The notes: generated by a model not told the origin, from the sequence alone. Numbered from the stretch's first letter, positions 1 through 9,368 are shown. The stretch is DNA of 64,000 bases from Marinilabilia salmonicolor (GCF_003003035.1 NZ_PVTS01000004.1:186001-250000); one strand, 5' to 3'. A program made the numbers and translations.

Positions 1-367
1 GACGCCAGCTTCCCCAGCTTTCTACAATGTAATATTCAACCAGAGGATTGGTTGTCCATCCATAAACACATAAATAGGAGTTACCCGATGGCTGGTAGTT
101 GGCGCCATAATTAATTACCACATTTCGTCCTCCGGGACGTAGCCCCTTACGTGCAAGCAGGTTGCCAATATTGCTCCATTCAACACTGAAGGTTCCTCCG
201 GAGCCCAGCGTCATACAGCCATTGCCATTGTCTTTCCAGTACTCATAGGTATAGCCTCCCTGACTGCCCTGATCATTTGAGCAGATGGTTTGAGCCTTCA
301 TCCCGCTAAACGAAATTAAGGCAATTACCCCGGTCAGGAGTAATGATTTTTTGTAGTTAAATTTCAT
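1..367 (-). CDS. GH11 endo-1,4-beta-xylanase, N-terminal part
   Basis: The gene runs off the left edge, so only about 122 N-terminal residues are present. It begins with a Sec signal peptide (basic MKFNYKK, a hydrophobic stretch, then a cleavage-like GMKAQ) and continues with the conserved glycoside hydrolase family 11 fold: [12 protein letters not shown], the strand around GTFSVEWSN, and the [12 protein letters not shown] segment. In this family the Glu of the VEYY motif is the catalytic nucleophile; the acid/base Glu lies beyond the window. Known family role: secreted cleavage of internal bonds in xylan. An ATG two codons upstream (373) is an alternative start. No partner gene is seen on this side; a tRNA gene and repeat copies lie upstream. 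The family call is firm, but whether extra domains follow the catalytic domain cannot be seen. Confidence 0.93.
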   Translation of the reverse strand, partial: MKFNYKKSLLLTGVIALISFSGMKAQTICSNDQGSQGGYTYEYWKDNGNGCMTLGSGGTFSVEWSNIGNLLARKGLRPGGRNVVINYGANYQPSGNSYLCVYGWTTNPLVEYYIVESWGSWR

Positions 368-544
368 AAGCATAAATGTTTGTCTGAAAATGATCTTTTC
401 AGGATGGTTAGACAATTGTTAAAACTTGTTTGCAAATCTAAGGGTGAGTTAACTTTTGCGGTTGTATTTTTGTCTTTTAAGCTTGTATTTTTGTCTTTCT
501 CTTTTGAAGTATCAGGTAAACAGGGGGCTTGCCATTAGCGGAAA

Positions 545-607
545 TGAGTAAATGAGCAATTTCCGCTTATGGCGTAACACAGTAAACGGGACTTTATGGA
601 CAGACTC
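545..607 (-). repeat. partial MITE-like element (copy d)
   Basis: Reading the minus strand, this begins with the same TCTGTCCATAAAGT end as the element at 614-776, followed by a GTTACGCC word and CTCATTTAC, as in the full copies. It lies tail to end with copy a and lacks the internal part and the far end, so it is a degenerate or partial copy. Confidence 0.5.
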
Positions 608-613
608 TACTTT

Positions 614-776
614 GTGCCTGTCCATAAACTAAGCAAATTCTGTTTTTAGAGCTGTTTCTGGTCAGAAAGTGCCAATTGCCAGGCTTGCGAAGCCGCCAAA
701 AACTGAGTTTACTAATCGTAAATGAGTATTTTGGCGGCAAGCGTAACGACGCAAGTGGTACTTTATGGACAGAAAC
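614..776 (-). repeat. MITE-like repeat, copy a
   Basis: In the minus orientation the element starts CTGTCCATAAAGTACCA, contains GTTACGCTTGCCGCCAAAA and TTTTGGCGGCTTCGCAAGCC, then TTTCTGACCAGAAACA, and ends TTTATGGACAGGCAC. The two ends are imperfect inverted repeats. The same order of words is present at 35794-35977 and 41678-41830. There is no coding capacity. The rest of 374-961 holds no gene I can support. Confidence 0.7.
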
Positions 777-961
777 TACTTAGTCTGATTCTATACCGAT
801 GAAGAGTTGATTTTCAGTAATTTTTGGTTGTGGACGGCAATCAGGACAAGGCCTAAAGATATTTTTTCGGATAAAAATTTCAGATTTATTGTTGCAGGAA
901 AAAATTTAGTTTCTATATTTGCACCGCTGTTAAACGAAACGGCATCACATAATAAATATTG

Positions 962-1045
962 GCCCAGTTGGCGGAATTGGTAGACGCGCTAGTTTCAGGG
1001 ACTAGTATCCGTAAGGATGTGAAGGTTCGAGTCCTTTACTGGGCA
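962..1045 (+). tRNA. tRNA-Leu (CAG)
   Basis: The acceptor stem GCCCAGT pairs with ACTGGGC at the 3' end, followed by discriminator A. The D-loop has the class II pattern GCGGAATTGGTAGACGCGC. The anticodon arm is CTAGT-TTCAGGG-ACTAG with CAG as anticodon. A long variable arm (TATCCGTAAGGATG) and a T-arm with GGTTCGAGTCC follow. The class II variable arm and the anticodon both indicate leucine. The 3' CCA is not encoded. A strong terminator follows directly. Confidence 0.96.
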
Positions 1046-1046
1046 C

Positions 1047-1086
1047 AAAAAAAGCTCTTAATCAGATGATTAAGAGCTTTTTTTTA
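1047..1086. terminator. bidirectional rho-independent terminator
   Basis: A perfect stem AAAAAAGCTCTTAATC / GATTAAGAGCTTTTTT with an AGAT loop, flanked by A and T tracts. It sits between tRNA-Leu (plus) and ornithine aminotransferase (minus), which converge, so it can serve both. Confidence 0.9.
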
Positions 1087-1100
1087 TTTGTGCTTTTGTT

Positions 1101-2324
1101 TCAGGACATATCAAGAATGGTTTTTTTGATTATCCCGATGGCTTCCCGCAGTTGCTCTTCATTAATAACCAATGGAGGGGCAAAACGGATGATATGTTGA
1201 TGAGTGGGTTTGGCAATCAGTCCGTTTTCTTTCATGGCAACACATACATCCCAGGCTTCTTTACCATTGGTGGGTTTGATGACAATGGCATTGAGTAGCC
1301 CTTTCCCTCGTACCAGTTCAATCATCCCGGAATCGATGTTTCTCATCTCTTCACGGAATATTTCACCTAAGCGCTCTGCATTTTCAGTCAGCTTTTCATC
1401 TTTTATTATCTGCAGGGCCTCCATGGCAACTTTGCAGGCCACCGGATTTCCGCCATAGGTGGAACCGTGTTCACCGGGCTTAATCACCAGCATGATGTCA
1501 TCGTCGGCCAAAACAGCGGATACCGGATAGACGCCGCCTGAAATGGCTTTTCCAAGAATTAGTACATCCGGACGAACTCCCTCATGGTCACAAGCCAGCA
1601 TTTTGCCTGTACGGCCAATTCCTGTTTGTACTTCATCGGCCATAAACAGTACATTGCGGGCTTTGCAAAGTTCACTGGCTTTTTTCAAAAAACCATCATC
1701 AGGAACATAAACACCTGCTTCTCCCTGAATGGGTTCTACCAGAAATCCGGCCACATTGGGATCCTCCAATTCACGCTTCAGAGCCTCTATGTCGTTGTAT
1801 GGGATGGTGACAAAACCCGGTGTAAAGGGACCGTAATCACCATAACTGTCGGGATCTGATGACATACTGACTATGGTAATTGTTCGTCCGTGAAAATTAC
1901 CTTCACAAACGATGATCTTAGCTTTGTTTTCAGGGATTCCTTTCTTTTTGTATCCCCATTTCCGACAAAGTTTCAGTGCGGTCTCATCAGCCTCGGCACC
2001 CGAATTCATCATCAATACCTTGTCATAATTGAAGTAACGGGTTACATACTCTTCAAATTCTCCCAATACGTTGTTGTAAAAGGCGCGTGAAGTGAGGGTA
2101 AGCTTTGATGCCTGTTCGTTCAGGGCTTTAATAATTCGTGGATGACAATGTCCCTGATTGACGGCGGAATAAGCGGAAAGGAAGTCAAAATAACGTTTGC
2201 CTTCCACATCCCAGACAAATATTCCTTCTCCTTTTTCCAGTACTACCGGAAGGGGATGATAGTTGTGGGCGCCGTATTTGTCTTCTCGTGCAATGTAATC
2301 TGCGGGGGTGACTGGTTGTTTCAT
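1101..2324 (-). CDS. rocD: ornithine aminotransferase
   Basis: A class III PLP-dependent aminotransferase of 407 residues, the usual length of ornithine-oxo-acid transaminase. It moves the delta-amino group of ornithine to 2-oxoglutarate, giving glutamate semialdehyde for arginine and proline metabolism in the cytoplasm. Visible landmarks are [15 protein letters not shown] (cofactor phosphate region), the EGNFHGRT segment, [14 protein letters not shown] (the Asp at about 230 that contacts the pyridine nitrogen) and ILGKAISGG with the Schiff-base Lys at about 259. The [15 protein letters not shown] start and [13 protein letters not shown] are typical of RocD rather than acetylornithine aminotransferases. 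The ATG gives a full-length N-terminus. The gene stands alone and ends against the shared terminator. Confidence 0.93.
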   Translation of the reverse strand: MKQPVTPADYIAREDKYGAHNYHPLPVVLEKGEGIFVWDVEGKRYFDFLSAYSAVNQGHCHPRIIKALNEQASKLTLTSRAFYNNVLGEFEEYVTRYFNYDKVLMMNSGAEADETALKLCRKWGYKKKGIPENKAKIIVCEGNFHGRTITIVSMSSDPDSYGDYGPFTPGFVTIPYNDIEALKRELEDPNVAGFLVEPIQGEAGVYVPDDGFLKKASELCKARNVLFMADEVQTGIGRTGKMLACDHEGVRPDVLILGKAISGGVYPVSAVLADDDIMLVIKPGEHGSTYGGNPVACKVAMEALQIIKDEKLTENAERLGEIFREEMRNIDSGMIELVRGKGLLNAIVIKPTNGKEAWDVCVAMKENGLIAKPTHQHIIRFAPPLVINEEQLREAIGIIKKTILDMS

Positions 2325-2495
2325 AGCTACTGATTTAAAAAAGTGTGTAGATTATAGACTTGATTACCTACTCAAAATACGGAAATCTAAATGTCAAAAA
2401 AACTGAAATTTGTCAGTCAATTTGGAACCTATAAGGCATTTCAGATGAAAGGAAATTAGTCGTTAGGTAATTAGGTAATGGTTAGTAATGAGTGA

Positions 2496-2546
2496 TTTTC
2501 TACTATCCTCAACCTGAACCTCAATCTCAGTCTCAACCTCAGCCTC
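2496..2546. repeat. degenerate CTCAACC-type tandem repeat
   Basis: About seven imperfect copies of a six-base word of the type CTCAAC/CTCAGT lie directly after the stop of the TonB receptor gene. No coding function is seen. Other short degenerate tandem repeats in the window also lie directly beside gene ends. Confidence 0.5.
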
Positions 2547-4952
2547 TTAAAACCCCAGGTTCAGCGAAACATTAATCCTGCGCCCGGTAAGGTAATTGGG
2601 CACGGCATACTGACGGTTTTCCACATCACTTACCCAATAGTGAGAAATGGTGTTGCTGATGTCGAAAAGATTGAAAACTTCAAATCCCAGCCAGAAATCT
2701 TTGATCAATGGAAAGGAATTGTTTTTGTTAAGCCAGGGTTTAAGGTCTTTGGAAAACCCTATGTCCACCCGTCGATAGGGGGCCATTCGGTAGGTAGCCT
2801 TGTAACGGGGAGAGCGGGGAGGCCCAAAAGGGAGCCCTGTTCCATAAAAAAGACTCAAATGAACTTTAAATGTGGGATTGTTAGGGAGGTAATCCTGAAA
2901 GAAGAGAGAAAAGTTGAGCCGCTGATCCGAAGGTCTTGGAATATATCCGGGTTCACCTGGTTTGTTCCATGTATCCGTTTTTAAATCCTCTTCTGTTTTT
3001 AGCAGTGAAAGTGTGGCCCATGACTCTGTGCCGGATACAAATTCTCCGTGGAGCTTTAGATCCAGGCCCGTGGCATAACCAGTGGCTTCATTTTTACCTG
3101 AATAAAGAAGTCTTACATTGTCCACCTGGTAGGGAATGAGGTCATACAGATGTTTATAGTACGCTTCGGATGAAAATTTGAAGGGGCGTTGAAAAATGTT
3201 GAAATAATGGTCTATACCGCCCAGTATTTGTCTGGATTTTTGAGCATAAATGGTGTTGATTAGGCCCGATTGAGCCGGCCTGTATTCCTTATAAAAGGGC
3301 GGTTGAAAATACCATCCTCCGCTAAGTCTAAATCGGGTGTTCGGGGTTGTTAACGGGCGAATGGTAACCTGGAACCTTGGTGTCAGGTGAAGTTTCTCTT
3401 CCCGGTCGGAATAGATCAGGCGTGCTCCATAGTTTAACCGTATATTTCCCCATCCGGGTTTTAAGGTAGTTTGATGTGCTACATAAGTTTTTATATGGCG
3501 TGTTGCCAGTTCAATATCTGCGTTTCGGCTGTAGCTTAGCTCCAGATCAGGATTTCTGGGAATTGAGTATCCTGCGGAGTCAATTAACTCCCATTCATTA
3601 ATGCGGTCCTTAAAATTTTCTTCTTCCAGGGATATACCCCAGTTGAGAGAATGATTTTCGCTGAACTGATGGTTTCCCTTAACTGAAATTGTATTGACTG
3701 TGGCAAAAAGATCGTTTCTTGCGTGTTGCAGGTATTCTCCAATACCAATGTTGGTGGCTGCCTGTGCATCGTCAAGCCCCTGGATTTCCTGCAACCAGTA
3801 AGCCCCTGCAATGTCGAATGTTTCTTCCTCGAAGGCACGGTAGTGACTAAGCATTAGTTCGTACCGATTGGTTGCCGAGGGCGTGAAATTTAACTTTACG
3901 GCGCCCATTCCTGTTTCGAATTTGTCTTCTTCCTGTCCTGCAAAATAAATTTTCAGTCTTTTGACATCACTCATCGTACCAAAATCTGTTTCACGGTCGG
4001 TGGGAATAAACCGGTATTTGTTGAGCGCATAATACCCAAGTACATTAATGGAAAGATATGTGTTGATTTTGTAGGAAAGGAATGCCTGAATATCGGTGAA
4101 ATCGGGTTGATAATCTCCTTTGGTGTCCAGACTTCCCAAAAGGTAGCGATTGGTTTTGTGGCGGGCCCCGGTAAGCCATGTCATTTTGCCATTTGCTGCA
4201 GTACCTCCGGCATGAGCACTCATTCCCATCATGTTGATGTTCGCTCCTGCCGCAATGGAGTCCGGTTTTTTGTAACGTACATCCAAAACCGAACTCATTT
4301 TATCCCCATAATCCACACCAAAACCACCTGACGAGAAGTAAACCGATTCAACAAGATCGGGATTGACTATGCTGAGCCCCTCTTGCTGACCACTCCTTAC
4401 CAGCTGTGGCCTGTGCAGTTTAAATCCGTTAAGATAAACCAAATTTTCGTCGAAGTTGCCCCCACGTACCCGGTATTGGCTGCTTAATTCGTTGTTGGAA
4501 GATACGCCCATCTGCGATTTTACTACTCCTTCAATTCCATATCCGGCAGCAGAGGGGAGTTGCAGTGTTAAATCAGGGTTTAGGCGTTGTGATGATTGGT
4601 CTGTTTCTGAACGGGCCGTTACCTCCACTTCGCCTACTTCCCGAATACGCTTCTCTAAAATTACCATCAAGGGGCTTTCCCCTGATTCAATGCTTTTTAT
4701 GGGTAATTCTTTGGGGAGGTATTCAAGGTGGGAAAACTGTAACGCACCAGTAAAACCGGGGGGGACTGTAATTTCAAAAGAGCCGTTTGCTGCGGTTGTG
4801 GTGCCGGTGGAACTCCCCTGTATTATGATATTCACAAGCTCCAAAGGTTCTCCTGATTCATTGACTACACGACCATTAATATGTATGTTGTCCTGGGCCG
4901 AGACAGTTAAACCAAAAATCAGAAGAAATATAAGTAGTTGTGTTATTTTCAT
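2547..4952 (-). CDS. TonB-dependent outer-membrane receptor
   Basis: About 801 residues. The open frame continues upstream to 5177, but the signal peptide (MKITQLLIFLLIFGLTVSAQ) starts at the ATG at 4952, so I place the start there. After the signal peptide comes a carboxypeptidase-regulatory-like beta-sandwich (INGRVVNESGEPLELVNIII to about residue 105), then a plug domain (LPSAAGYGIEGVVKSQMGVSS, YRVRGGNFDENLVYLNGFK) and a 22-strand-type barrel ending in the aromatic-terminated GRRINVSLNLGF. Known role of the family: TonB-driven uptake across the outer membrane. No SusD or lipoprotein partner is adjacent, so the substrate cannot be inferred. The thiamine genes on the same strand upstream are separated by about 250 bases and need not be linked. 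Confidence 0.88.
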   Translation of the reverse strand: MKITQLLIFLLIFGLTVSAQDNIHINGRVVNESGEPLELVNIIIQGSSTGTTTAANGSFEITVPPGFTGALQFSHLEYLPKELPIKSIESGESPLMVILEKRIREVGEVEVTARSETDQSSQRLNPDLTLQLPSAAGYGIEGVVKSQMGVSSNNELSSQYRVRGGNFDENLVYLNGFKLHRPQLVRSGQQEGLSIVNPDLVESVYFSSGGFGVDYGDKMSSVLDVRYKKPDSIAAGANINMMGMSAHAGGTAANGKMTWLTGARHKTNRYLLGSLDTKGDYQPDFTDIQAFLSYKINTYLSINVLGYYALNKYRFIPTDRETDFGTMSDVKRLKIYFAGQEEDKFETGMGAVKLNFTPSATNRYELMLSHYRAFEEETFDIAGAYWLQEIQGLDDAQAATNIGIGEYLQHARNDLFATVNTISVKGNHQFSENHSLNWGISLEEENFKDRINEWELIDSAGYSIPRNPDLELSYSRNADIELATRHIKTYVAHQTTLKPGWGNIRLNYGARLIYSDREEKLHLTPRFQVTIRPLTTPNTRFRLSGGWYFQPPFYKEYRPAQSGLINTIYAQKSRQILGGIDHYFNIFQRPFKFSSEAYYKHLYDLIPYQVDNVRLLYSGKNEATGYATGLDLKLHGEFVSGTESWATLSLLKTEEDLKTDTWNKPGEPGYIPRPSDQRLNFSLFFQDYLPNNPTFKVHLSLFYGTGLPFGPPRSPRYKATYRMAPYRRVDIGFSKDLKPWLNKNNSFPLIKDFWLGFEVFNLFDISNTISHYWVSDVENRQYAVPNYLTGRRINVSLNLGF

Positions 4953-5203
4953 ATTACAGGGAGGTGACCTAATACGTTTTGAACGTAAAAATAACCAAAA
5001 AATTGGCAGTAGAGAGAGATTGATTCTTTTTACATAAAAGTTAGAGATTGCTTCGCTTGCCTTCAATGAGTTGTTTATCCGGTCTTTATACGATGAGAGG
5101 GAGTGCTTTTTAGGAAAACCGATGGTTAAATCCTCAGGAACTTGTAAAGCTTTGTCATTGGTGGCATAGTGAAACAATCTCTTTGGGAACAGGAAAATGG
5201 TAA

Positions 5204-6493
5204 TTAATAATTGATTGTTGCCGTTTCCTTATCATTTTTCACGGCACACAGATTGCCACACATGCTGCAGTGGTCTTCATCGTGGCTTTCTGATTCCTTT
5301 TTGCGTTTTCGGGCCATCTCCGGATCCAGGGCCTGATTGTACATGGTTTCCCAGTCCAGGTCGCGGCGTGCTTTCGACATCGAAAAATCTTTCTCCGCCA
5401 CACCGGGAATTTTGTTGACCAGATCGGCACTATGGGCCGCAATTTTGCTGGCGATAACTCCATTTCTGACGTCCCCGGCATTGGGAAGACACAAATGCTC
5501 GGCAGGGGTTACATAACAGAGAAAATCCGCTCCGTGGATCGCAGCGACAGTTCCTCCTATGGCACCTGTAATATGGTCATATCCCGGTGCGATATCTGTG
5601 GTCAGTGGCCCTAATACATAAAAAGGAGCCTCGTGACAAACCCGTTTCATGAGGCGCATATTGGTTTCAATCTGGTCGAACGGCATGTGTCCCGGACCTT
5701 CCACCATTACCTGCACGCCTCTTTTCCGTGCACGGTCCACCAACTCTCCCAGTACCAACAGTTCCGCTATCTGGCCCCGGTCGGTGGCATCAGCACCGGC
5801 ACCCGGTCTTAAGCCGTCACCCAGACTAATGGTTACATCATATTTTTCGCAGATGTCGAGGATGCGGCCATATTGTTCGTAAAGAGGATTCTCGGCATTG
5901 TTTTCCGCCATCCATCGCTTGATGATGGCTCCCCCTCGACTTACGATGCCGCAAACACGCTCATCTTTTTGCATAAAAGAAACTGTGGAACGGGTAACTC
6001 CGCAATGAAGGGTCATGAAATCGACACCTGCTTCTGCCTGAAATTCTATTTCCCTGAATAATTCTTCCGGATCCAGTTGGGCTACATTTTTTTCATCTGT
6101 CAGCAGACGTGTGGCCACACTGTAAATGGGCACTGTTCCCACCATTACCGGGGATGTTTTCAGTATGGTTTGGAGTATCTTTTTTAAATCACCACCGGTA
6201 GAAAGATCCATAATGGCATCGGCACCGTGTTTTACAGCGATATACATCTTTTCCAGTTCCTCCTTCAGGTTACAGTGTTTTTCAGAAGTTCCCAGATTTG
6301 CATTTATCTTGGTGGTTAAACCGGCCCCTATGGCACGTGGTTCAAAATGGTGATTTGTGTTTTTGGGGATAACAATTCTGCCTTGGGCGATTTCCTGACA
6401 GAGCCATTGTTCATCTACTTTTTCGTGGTTGGCAACAGCTTTCATTTCGGGAGTGATTTCTCCAGAAATGGCGTATTGAAGTTGTGTAGGCAT
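5204..6493 (-). CDS. thiC: phosphomethylpyrimidine synthase ThiC (short form)
   Basis: A radical-SAM enzyme that rearranges aminoimidazole ribotide to hydroxymethylpyrimidine phosphate in thiamine synthesis. Its 429 residues match the shorter ThiC clade, which lacks the N-terminal extension of the roughly 600-residue enterobacterial enzyme. Hallmarks: NANLGTS, GADAIMDLSTGGDL, DFMTLHCGVT, SRGGAIIKRWM, SLGDGLRPGAGADATD, EGPGHMPFDQIE and LGPLTTDIAPGYDHI. The C-terminal cluster motif reads CSMCGNLC, that is CX2CX3C, one residue shorter between the last two Cys than the CX2CX4C of the long enzymes. It is the last gene of the thi4-thiE-thiC operon, 31 bases after thiE, under the upstream TPP riboswitch. 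Confidence 0.95.
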   Translation of the reverse strand: MPTQLQYAISGEITPEMKAVANHEKVDEQWLCQEIAQGRIVIPKNTNHHFEPRAIGAGLTTKINANLGTSEKHCNLKEELEKMYIAVKHGADAIMDLSTGGDLKKILQTILKTSPVMVGTVPIYSVATRLLTDEKNVAQLDPEELFREIEFQAEAGVDFMTLHCGVTRSTVSFMQKDERVCGIVSRGGAIIKRWMAENNAENPLYEQYGRILDICEKYDVTISLGDGLRPGAGADATDRGQIAELLVLGELVDRARKRGVQVMVEGPGHMPFDQIETNMRLMKRVCHEAPFYVLGPLTTDIAPGYDHITGAIGGTVAAIHGADFLCYVTPAEHLCLPNAGDVRNGVIASKIAAHSADLVNKIPGVAEKDFSMSKARRDLDWETMYNQALDPEMARKRKKESESHDEDHCSMCGNLCAVKNDKETATINY

Positions 6494-6524
6494 CTTTTGG
6501 ATTTTAAGTGTTTGATGTTGATTA

Positions 6525-7160
6525 TTAAAAGGCGGATTGCAATCGTTTTTGCAGTTCCTTTATCCGGCCTTCAAAATTTTTGGTTTGCATGAAATGTCTT
6601 ACCATAGCAATATTGCGAGCTCCGGTTTCTAATACTTCATCCAGATTTTCCGGAAATATGCCACCAATGGCAATTACCGGAACATTGGCAAGCTTCAGAA
6701 CTTCTGACAGATGCTTTGTGCCCACCGGAGGATCGGGATTGGCTTTTGCATTGGTAGGATAGACGGGCCCGAAACCAATGTAATCGGGCTTTTGCTCCAG
6801 GGCCTTTCTGGCCTGATCCAGTGAGTGCGTGGATAAACCGATCTTAATATCTCCAACAATTTTTCGGGCATCTTCCGGAGTCAGGTCATCTTGTCCCAGA
6901 TGAAGAAAATCGGCATTACACAACCGGGCGATATCGGGTCGGTCATTGATTACCAGTCGGGTGTTGGTGCTCCTGGTAACGGCCCGCAGGTCTCGTGCAA
7001 TTTTTAAAAGCTCCCGGTCAGGGAGGTGTTTTTCACGCAACTGCATCATGCTGATATTGTTTTCCACACATTTTTCAGCGATGGTCGTGTAGGGGAGAAT
7101 AGGCCGGGTGATTATGATATAAACACCCGGGTCTTGAATGTTTGAATCTTGCATCATCAT
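6525..7160 (-). CDS. thiE: thiamine-phosphate synthase ThiE
   Basis: At 211 residues this is the usual length for ThiE, which joins hydroxymethylpyrimidine diphosphate to thiazole phosphate. Visible motifs are MMQLREKHLPDRELL (pyrophosphate-binding Arg), RLVINDRPDIA, DFLHLGQDDLTP, IGLSTHSLDQA, YIGFGPVYPTNAKA and VPVIAIGGIFPENL, in the order expected for this TIM-barrel family. It follows thi4 with no gap (stop of thi4 at 7161), which indicates co-translation within the riboswitch-controlled operon. MMM at the start leaves a choice of adjacent ATG codons. Confidence 0.94.
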   Translation of the reverse strand: MMMQDSNIQDPGVYIIITRPILPYTTIAEKCVENNISMMQLREKHLPDRELLKIARDLRAVTRSTNTRLVINDRPDIARLCNADFLHLGQDDLTPEDARKIVGDIKIGLSTHSLDQARKALEQKPDYIGFGPVYPTNAKANPDPPVGTKHLSEVLKLANVPVIAIGGIFPENLDEVLETGARNIAMVRHFMQTKNFEGRIKELQKRLQSAF

Positions 7161-7958
7161 TTAATTATTTGCAGATTCCATGATCGCTTCTTTGGCGAGT
7201 TTTTCAGAAATTATCCCGGCCACTTTTTGCCCCGAAAGCAGCATCCCTCCAAAGATTGGCCCCATGCGATAACTCCCGCTGGTTCCGTTGGCCGCCATGC
7301 CTGAAACAAATAGTCCGGGAAAGACTTCTTTGGTATTGTCAACGGTGGTTCTTTCTGCTTCTTCCACCGCCAGGGAGCGTTCTCCCATTACTTTACCTGA
7401 GGGAGTATCGATCTTAATGTCGTTTTTGCGTGCCACCGTGTGTACGATTTCACAATCGTGACCTGTCCCGTCAATAACGGCTTTGGCCATGATGATAAGT
7501 GGATCCACATGCATCCCTTCGCGGTGAACCGGGGCCCAGTTGATTACAAGGCCGCTCACTATGTTGTTATGAAAGACCACATCTTCGATGGAGGTGCAGT
7601 TGAAAATCCTGGCTCCGGCTTTGGTGGCATGATAGGTTAGGGCTGAGGTTGCGTGCACCGAATCAACGGTGTAATAATCGTCGCGGTAATGTTTGTATTC
7701 GATCCCCAGTTCCTTAAGTATGTGCAGTGCTTCTTTCTGTACCATGATCTCGTTGAACATCATGGCACCACCCCACATACCACCTCCGGGAGCGAGTTTG
7801 CGTTCAAAAAGAGCCACTTTTTTTCCGGTTTTGGCCAGATAATAAGCAGCAATCAGTCCTGATGGTCCCCCGCCAACAATGGCAACATCAACAGCAAGGT
7901 TTTCTTTGAGTTTCGAAAAGTAGGAATCGATGATTCCTGAAGAGACAATTTGTTCCAT
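7161..7958 (-). CDS. thi4: thiazole synthase, Thi4 family (sulfide-dependent type)
   Basis: A 265-residue FAD/NAD-binding-fold protein of the Thi4 family, which builds the thiazole moiety of thiamine from NAD and glycine. The dinucleotide-binding motif is VDVAIVGGGPSGLIAAYYLA (residues 23-42), followed by FERKLAPGGGMWGG; near the C-terminus are GLFVSGMAANGTSGSYRMG and FGGMLLSG. In yeast the sulfur donor is a Cys of the QCCMDP segment, lost in a suicidal reaction; here the aligned segment reads GMHVDPL, with His150 in its place. Known archaeal and bacterial homologues with this His use free sulfide catalytically, so I infer a non-suicidal enzyme. It replaces the multi-gene ThiG/ThiS/ThiH route, none of which is in the window. 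First gene of the operon, about 70 bases after the riboswitch. Confidence 0.92.
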   Translation of the reverse strand: MEQIVSSGIIDSYFSKLKENLAVDVAIVGGGPSGLIAAYYLAKTGKKVALFERKLAPGGGMWGGAMMFNEIMVQKEALHILKELGIEYKHYRDDYYTVDSVHATSALTYHATKAGARIFNCTSIEDVVFHNNIVSGLVINWAPVHREGMHVDPLIIMAKAVIDGTGHDCEIVHTVARKNDIKIDTPSGKVMGERSLAVEEAERTTVDNTKEVFPGLFVSGMAANGTSGSYRMGPIFGGMLLSGQKVAGIISEKLAKEAIMESANN

Positions 7959-8030
7959 AGTAAATGATTTTTAAATATTAATCAAAAATCTATGGAGTGC
8001 TAAAGTAAAAGGAGAGCATACGACGAAACA

Positions 8031-8107
8031 CGTCTTCCCTTCGCAGGCATTACCCTGAGCAGGTTTAAAGGGTATGATCTCAGCCTTAAAATAAGGCACC
8101 CCCAGAT
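8031..8107 (-). promoter_or_regulatory. TPP riboswitch
   Basis: The minus strand carries the conserved THI-element words in order: CTGGGGGTGCC, GGCTGAGATCATACCC, ACCTGCTCAGGGTAATGCC and GCGAAGGGAAG. These form the P1-P5 core that binds thiamine pyrophosphate. It precedes thi4 by about 70 bases, so it should repress the thi4-thiE-thiC operon when TPP is abundant. I see no obvious terminator hairpin with a T tract between aptamer and start codon, which favours translational control, as inference. Confidence 0.96.
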
Positions 8108-8120
8108 TGTTTTGGTATTA

Positions 8121-8150
8121 CAAATGTAGCGGTAGTTTTTTAATAACAAA
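8121..8150 (-). promoter_or_regulatory. Bacteroidota-type promoter of the thi operon
   Basis: On the minus strand TTTG (8150-8147) is followed after 18 bases by TACATTTG (8128-8121), matching the -33 TTTG / -7 TAnnTTTG promoter of this phylum. Transcription would start just before the riboswitch aptamer, as expected. Confidence 0.65.
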
Positions 8151-8164
8151 GAGTAGTAGCAGAA

Positions 8165-8198
8165 AAAAAGACCCTGTGTGGATAACACAGAGTCTTTA
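8165..8198 (-). terminator. rho-independent terminator of the aldo/keto reductase gene
   Basis: A stem AAAGAC-CTGTGT / ACACAG-GTCTTT with one bulge on each arm, followed on the minus strand by seven T. It lies 20 bases after the reductase stop and ends the transcript before the thi promoter. Confidence 0.8.
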
Positions 8199-8217
8199 TT
8201 CTTAAGAGTTTTATTTT

Positions 8218-9204
8218 CTACCAGCGTTGGTGTACATCAGCCTTGATGTATTTCTCATAAATGTCATTCATCGCCTGAAATTTGTCCTGCGACAGAGTGG
8301 GTAAATCAAATACCGATAAGTTGGATTTTACATGATCAACCGAGGAAGCACCGGGGATGATACAGCTGACTTCCTTGAATTGCAAAATCCACTGAAGGGC
8401 TATTGGAGCCAGATTTTCCTGACCGGGGAATAATTTTTTAAGTTCATCCACTGCTTTGAGTCCTTTGTCAAAGTCAATGCCGGCAAAGGTTTCTCCTTTG
8501 TCAAAGGCAGCTCCGTCCCGGTTGAAATTCCGGTGGTCTTCTGCATTAAAAGTTGTGTTGGAATCGAATTTTCCGGTAAGCAAGCCACTGGCCAAAGGTA
8601 CTCTGACAATGATACCTACGTCCTTTTTAGCAGCCTCTTTGAAGAACAGCTCTTTGGGACGTTGGCGGAAAACATTGAAGATAATCTGTACAGTGTTAAC
8701 ATTGGGATATTCAATGGCTTTGATGGCTTCTTCTACTTTCTCTACACTGACTCCGAGATTTTTGATTTTTCCCTGATCTTTCAGTTTGTCAAAGCGTTCG
8801 AAAATTTCCGGACGATAAAAAACATCGGTGGGAGGGCAGTGCAACTGGATAAGATCCAATGCTTCCAATCCGGTTCTCTTCAGACTGTCTTCCACAAATT
8901 TTTGGAGCACATCGGGTTGATATCCTTCGTTGACATGAGGATTGATCTGGCGTCCGCACTTGGAGGCCACATAAATATCTTCGGAGCGTGAGCGAACCAC
9001 ACGCCCTACTGCCTTTTCGCTTAAACCGCTTTCATATACATCGGCGGTATCGATAAAATTTACACCATTGTCAATGGCTGTATTGATGATTTCGTCAGCT
9101 TTTTTATCGTCAAAGCCGGAACCCCATTTTCCTCCGACCTGCCAGGTTCCAAGAGAAATTTCAGAAATCTTAAGTCCTGTTTTTCCTAATGTTCTGTAAT
9201 TCAT
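8218..9204 (-). CDS. aldo/keto reductase
   Basis: About 328 residues of the aldo/keto reductase superfamily, NAD(P)H-dependent cytoplasmic oxidoreductases with a TIM barrel. The start is set at MNYRTLGKTGLKISEISLGTW because this is the canonical N-terminus; the frame remains open upstream for 17 codons of low quality. Catalytic-site words are NFIDTADVYESGLSE (Asp and Tyr of the tetrad), VASKCGR (Lys), and LIQLHCPP (His). QWILQFKEVSCIIPGASSVDHV is the NADP-binding C-terminal part. Substrate unknown. It is a single gene, divergent from the MntP-like pump, with its own terminator. Confidence 0.9.
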   Translation of the reverse strand: MNYRTLGKTGLKISEISLGTWQVGGKWGSGFDDKKADEIINTAIDNGVNFIDTADVYESGLSEKAVGRVVRSRSEDIYVASKCGRQINPHVNEGYQPDVLQKFVEDSLKRTGLEALDLIQLHCPPTDVFYRPEIFERFDKLKDQGKIKNLGVSVEKVEEAIKAIEYPNVNTVQIIFNVFRQRPKELFFKEAAKKDVGIIVRVPLASGLLTGKFDSNTTFNAEDHRNFNRDGAAFDKGETFAGIDFDKGLKAVDELKKLFPGQENLAPIALQWILQFKEVSCIIPGASSVDHVKSNLSVFDLPTLSQDKFQAMNDIYEKYIKADVHQRW

Positions 9205-9368
9205 GATTAAGTGGTTTATTTTGATTTTTTGAATTGACTGCAATAGGTGTTGCATGAAAATGCAATCGATTGCTTTGTTTAGTAGGTCAAATTTACAAAA
9301 TAATAGTGAGCTTAAAAATGGAAAGCCGTCTGATTATATTTCAATTTTTTTTTCAAAAACTGAAATGC

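Noticed and set aside
8000-8188. A 62-codon minus-strand frame
   Set aside because: It lies across the TPP riboswitch and its promoter and has no protein character.
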